Assembly: GCF_019175385.1 (NCBI RefSeq)
Contig: NC_083345.1
Coordinates: 112,144,480 to 112,208,479 of the forward strand
From: Lycium barbarum
Lineage: Eukaryota > Streptophyta > Magnoliopsida > Solanales > Solanaceae
Direction of reading: 5' to 3'
Length of the DNA stretch: 64,000 bases
The notes beneath the pieces were generated by a model. It did no database searches. It worked only from the letters and a program-made list of their open reading frames with translations, and was not told the origin of the DNA. Shown piece by piece: positions 60,380-64,000 of the stretch (position 1 is its first letter; every line of letters starts with the position of its first letter). The translations under genes and the position numbers were made by a program.

Positions 60380-61090
60380 CATATCTGATGTCGGAGATGA
60401 GCCATCTACACATTGACTTTGGCTCAACCTGCGGAAGTTTGGTGCAACCTACGGTTCACAAGTTGCATCTCCGACACCACTTGCGGCTCGCACGATATGC
60501 ACGGAAGGGTATTTTTGTCCAAAGCTGGTGCACGTTGTTGGGATGTTATAAATACTCTCCTAGGCTTTTGTAAAAGGCATTCTCTATTCAGTTTTTGTTG
60601 TCTCTTAGTATTACAAGCATTTAGTATTGGTTGTTGAAGATTCTAATTGTTGAAGATTCTAAGGAGAATATTTTACTTTTTGTCATCACTTCAACTACTA
60701 TTTGTAAGTGTCATGAATATTTATCTACTTTTGTTTTTACATTAATGAATATGAGTAGCTAAACCCATTAACTAAGGTTGTGGGACCAAATGTGTTAGTT
60801 ATGTGATTAGGTTTTGTATTCAAACTTCAATTGTATGTTAAAGATGTTTTCTATTAACTCTTCAAGCTTGAACGACTTTTAATGGTGGCCCACATTATTT
60901 GTGCCTAAACACTTGTATTTTTGCTTGGAAAAGAAAGTAGATGTTAGGAAAAAAGTTAAATAGCAAGAATTTGGGGCTTTAAACCCTATCTAATAGCTTG
61001 AGTTAGGAATAAGAAAGCTACTTGAAACTGAAATGGGTGTTCAAATTTGTAACATTCTAAGCCTTGGAAAAGCTTAGTAATGATATGGAC
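60380..61090 (+). repeat. Diverged LTR fragment related to the TGATAAG solo LTRs
   Basis: A TATAAATA box lies at 60547-60554. From 60965 to 61080 the words TTTGGGGCTTTAAACC, GAGTTAGGAATAAGAAAG and CCTTGGAAAAGCTTAG match 18485-18595. The upstream part 60370-60520 has GC-rich CTGCGGAAG/CTTGCGGCTC words. Confidence 0.65.
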
Positions 61091-61800
61091 CAGGAAAATC
61101 GGTTTCACAAGAAATGACATACGTGTTAGTGAACGCACGGATCTTCCTGACTTATCAAGAAAGCAAATAGGGAAGGGAAAGACTACAGTACTGAAAATCA
61201 GGTAGAGAAGCAAAGTAGGCGGTAGAGACTTCAAAAATTAAGACCAAGAAAGGGGAAATGAACTATTAAGTTAGTTTGATGATATTTTGTTGTATTTTGG
61301 AATGTAATTACGGTATAATGATAGTACATTTTCTATTGGTTGTGTGGTATGGTGACTGTTAGAGTTGGATGACATATTGTGACTTCGGATATGTAAATTT
61401 TGCATTTACAACCAGTCTTTTAAAAGTTGTGGTCGTAAGGCGAGGCATTTTACATATGCCTCGGCAGGGTGTAAGCCCTAAGACGTAAGCCGCATAGGTA
61501 TTTAATTTTTAATATTTTATAAATTAATAAAATAAACATATAAATAAAAATACATTAAAATTATTAAAAAATATAATAGAATAATGTAATATCTATTATT
61601 AACATGCTAACATCTGCATGAACGATTAACAAAAAATCTTGAAAAAGTGAATGACGTAAAGATGCAATGCACCAATAACATGATCATGATGAGACATAAT
61701 TAAATTTGTAAAAATGATACTCTATCCTCATAATTCAAAGGTAAAAATGACAATAATTTAAAGTCATTGTTTTAAAACCTAAAACTAGATAACAAATTAA
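61091..61800. other. AT-rich spacer, no gene
   Basis: A GC-richer patch at 61430-61500 (AAGGCGAGGCATTTTACA) resembles a dispersed repeat. Nothing else is recognised. Confidence 0.4.
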
Positions 61801-61802
61801 TA

Positions 61803-62062
61803 CTCCATCCGTTTCAATTTATGTGAACCTTTTCGCAGTACGAGGGTCAAACTTTATAACTTTAACCATAAATTTTGATATAGATTTTTCAAGTATGTAA
61901 AAATAAAATTTATGTATTTTGAAACTACATAAAAAGTACTATAAGTCCTGATAATTTATAGTTCAAATAATTTAGAAAAAAATGTAAGGAAAATGTGATC
62001 AAAGAATCACTTCGTAGACTCTCCAAATAGTAATAGGTTCACATAAATTGAAATGGGGGGAA
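61803..62062. mobile_element. Stowaway-type MITE, target TA
   Basis: Inverted ends: CTCCATCCGTTTCAATTTAT at the left against TTCCCCCCATTTCAATTTAT on the reverse of the right, then GTGAACCT in both. TA lies on each side (61801-61802, 62063-62064). It is 260 bp. Confidence 0.85.
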
Positions 62063-62065
62063 TAC

Positions 62066-63766
62066 TCATTATAACTATTATATATAAGCAGCAATGGAAA
62101 AGATTTGTCGTCCTCACATTATCATTTGGTCCTATGAAGCTGCTCCACGTGAATGTTACTTTTTACATTTTGTATTCTCATGTTTTCCCTCTTTCATTTT
62201 CTTAAGATAATCCACCCGACTCTTTGTAATAGGTGTAACTTTTTGTGAATTCACTCTTATATCTTATTCCATCTATTTCAATTTATGTGACACTATTTTA
62301 TTTTTAATCTGTAAAAAAAAAGTCACCTTTTTATAATTAAAAATAACTTAAAACTTCCGTTATGCCTTTATAATTTATAATCACACAGTTATTTAAAATT
62401 TGTTTTAAATCACAAATTTTAAAAAATTATATAAGTGAGGATACAAATTTTTTGTAGTCCTCACCGGGTCAAAATAGTAATTTCATTCTTTGATGATTTG
62501 GACCAGATACACCCCTACACGTGTTGTTGGTGTTGACTTTTTGTCCTCATCTTTTCTTTTAAAACCAAACCCACTTAGGTCCCCTTATTGAATTAGCTTT
62601 TGCATTATCTGGGTTATACATTTTGGGCTTTGCTTCTTTAATGAGCTTATACGTATGTTTATAAAGGTTTGTTCTAAATTAAGTTTCTGGTATGATATTA
62701 AAAATTATTTTCCCTTTTTAGTCTACTTAAATTGTTATGGTTATTAATAATAATTGATCTAAAATACGGAGATAGATTAATGTGGTGAAAGAAAGATAAA
62801 TATTAATTGAGAGCAAAAATATATAAGGTAATTTAGTCAAATTATCATTTTAATCAATAGTCCATCCGTCCTAAATTAACAATGACTTTAGCTAAAAATA
62901 CTTATCCTGAAATAATTATTAATTTAGATAATCAAGATTAAAATTTGCAATTTTTTCAACTATACCCTTATAAATCTTTTTAATATTTCTCAAGTCTAAA
63001 AAAACATTTAATAAATAGAGATAACTTAGTAAATAATATCTTCTACTTATTATGTTTATTAATGAACGTGAAAAGAGCAAAAACGAGAATTAAAAGAGGA
63101 TGGAGTGAGTATTTTTTAAGGGGCGTCCAAAATATAAACATGTAAAATGGATAAGAGGGAATACATTATTTATGTACTTCAATTATTATTGGATTAATTT
63201 ATGTAAAGACTCTAAAAATGTTATAAATATTGTACTATAAACTTGAAGTCATTGAGAATTTTATTGTACTAGATGATCCTAGAAGATTAAAAAAAAAAAA
63301 GAGTTTTGTCAAAAACTCTTGCTACATGAAATTTATAAGTGAAATTAGGATTTATTAAACACCGATTTAATTTATTACTGTCAATAACTAAGAAATTACA
63401 TGTTCACAAATTCATAAATTGCCAATGTTTTGTGGATTATAATCTTCATCAAGTTGTAATTATTAACATATTTTAAATTATGTTATTTTACAGAATAGCG
63501 AATCACTTGTAGTCCCTTTCATATTTTCTAATTCTCTAGCTAAACTTCCTTCCTCATAAATAATTTTTTACTTAAACTTATCCAATTATGTGATTACAAA
63601 CTTTAATAATTATGAAGACTTATCAACAAGACATGTTTAACGTGCCACTAAATTATATTAATTATGAAATAAAAAAATGTGATACAAATTATACTTTTTA
63701 AATTTAAAATACTATTTTTATATTTTGAGTTTGGGCCCGGGATTAGCACGGGCCTGATGAAACTAG
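62066..63766 (+). mobile_element. Helitron-like unit, 3' end well defined
   Basis: The 3' end has the stem GGCCCG/CGGGCC (about 63734-63754), followed by CTAG at 63763-63766 and a T. A 5' candidate starts TCATTATAACTATTATATAT and soon reads TTTGTCGTCC, as in the units near 30080 and 31450. A half-copy of the Stowaway end (62262-62290) and a second MITE (62860-63109) lie inside. No protein. Confidence 0.5.
62860..63109. mobile_element. Stowaway-like MITE remnant
   Basis: Left GTCCATCCGTCCTAAATTA and, reversed, right CTCACTCCATCCTCTTTTA, with TA flanks. About 250 bp. Confidence 0.6.
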
Positions 63767-64000
63767 TAATAGAAATAGGTGGAATAGAATCTTCAGAACA
63801 TTATCTATACTAGCATGACCAAAAGAAATTCTAAAACTAAAACTACTATGTTGAAAAATATAAATTGAAGATTTCTAAAAAGATTTTGAAGAAAATATAA
63901 CATAAAGAAAGAAAATGCAAGCATAGTAAGAATTTGAGGATAAAACATTTTGTGTTGTAGTCTGCACTTTAAATACATAGGTCTAACATGTATCTGTTAC
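63767..64000. other. AT-rich spacer, nothing seen
   Basis: No frame or repeat could be supported up to the window edge. Confidence 0.5.

Overview
This is nuclear DNA of a flowering plant, most probably a member of the Solanaceae. That is an inference from the Ty3/gypsy LTR types, the MITE families, the spliced nuclear gene and the AT-rich spacers, not from a database match. Most of the 64 kb is nested transposable elements around one spliced host gene.

Positions 1-20650 are a Ty3/gypsy element on the minus strand (pol 1-882, gag 14794-17602, primer binding site 18982-18995, LTR from 18999). It was broken by later insertions. The largest is a mosaic LTR retroelement at 883-14793 with target duplication ATGAC. 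It carries a second element's integrase tail and a 2.57 kb LTR (4139-6707), an antisense decayed 'plant transposon' ORF (7587-8931), and a 1.58 kb solo LTR inside its own 3' LTR. Two related 1.16 kb solo LTRs sit in the gag and leader of the outer element.

Positions 20650-36815 hold the host gene. It is a six-exon, plus-strand glutathione-peroxidase-fold gene (23737-36237, 320 aa), probably plastid-targeted. Its fold landmarks remain, but the peroxidatic Cys, the resolving-Cys motif and the Trp-Asn catalytic pair are all replaced. It looks like a pseudo-enzyme. Intron 5 (6.57 kb) is filled by a Helitron-like repeat array and unrecognised coding-like pieces.

Positions 36815-48840 are spacer with CACTA, Helitron, Tourist and Stowaway-like remnants, a minus-strand stretch with exon-like pieces (38.97-39.29 kb), head-to-head LTR fragments (41.53-44.03 kb) and a complete 3.02 kb solo LTR with target duplication ATAAT (45558-48579).

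Positions 48840-55717 are a complete Mutator-like element (122-bp terminal inverted repeats, 9-bp target duplication). It has a MuDR-type transposase with three inactivating lesions plus two intact small genes: a B3-domain protein and an antisense GRF zinc-finger protein with a membrane tail. The element appears to have landed in the LTR of a decayed Ty1/copia element (56293-58920).

Positions 58967-64000 are LTR fragments, Stowaway MITEs and a second Helitron-like unit.

Two patterns run across otherwise different LTR families here. Each has a cluster of family-specific palindromes just upstream of the TATA box. Each also has a paired stem-loop module further downstream. A third pattern is a stem-loop next to the 3' LTR whose stem differs between two elements by paired changes while its loop stays identical.
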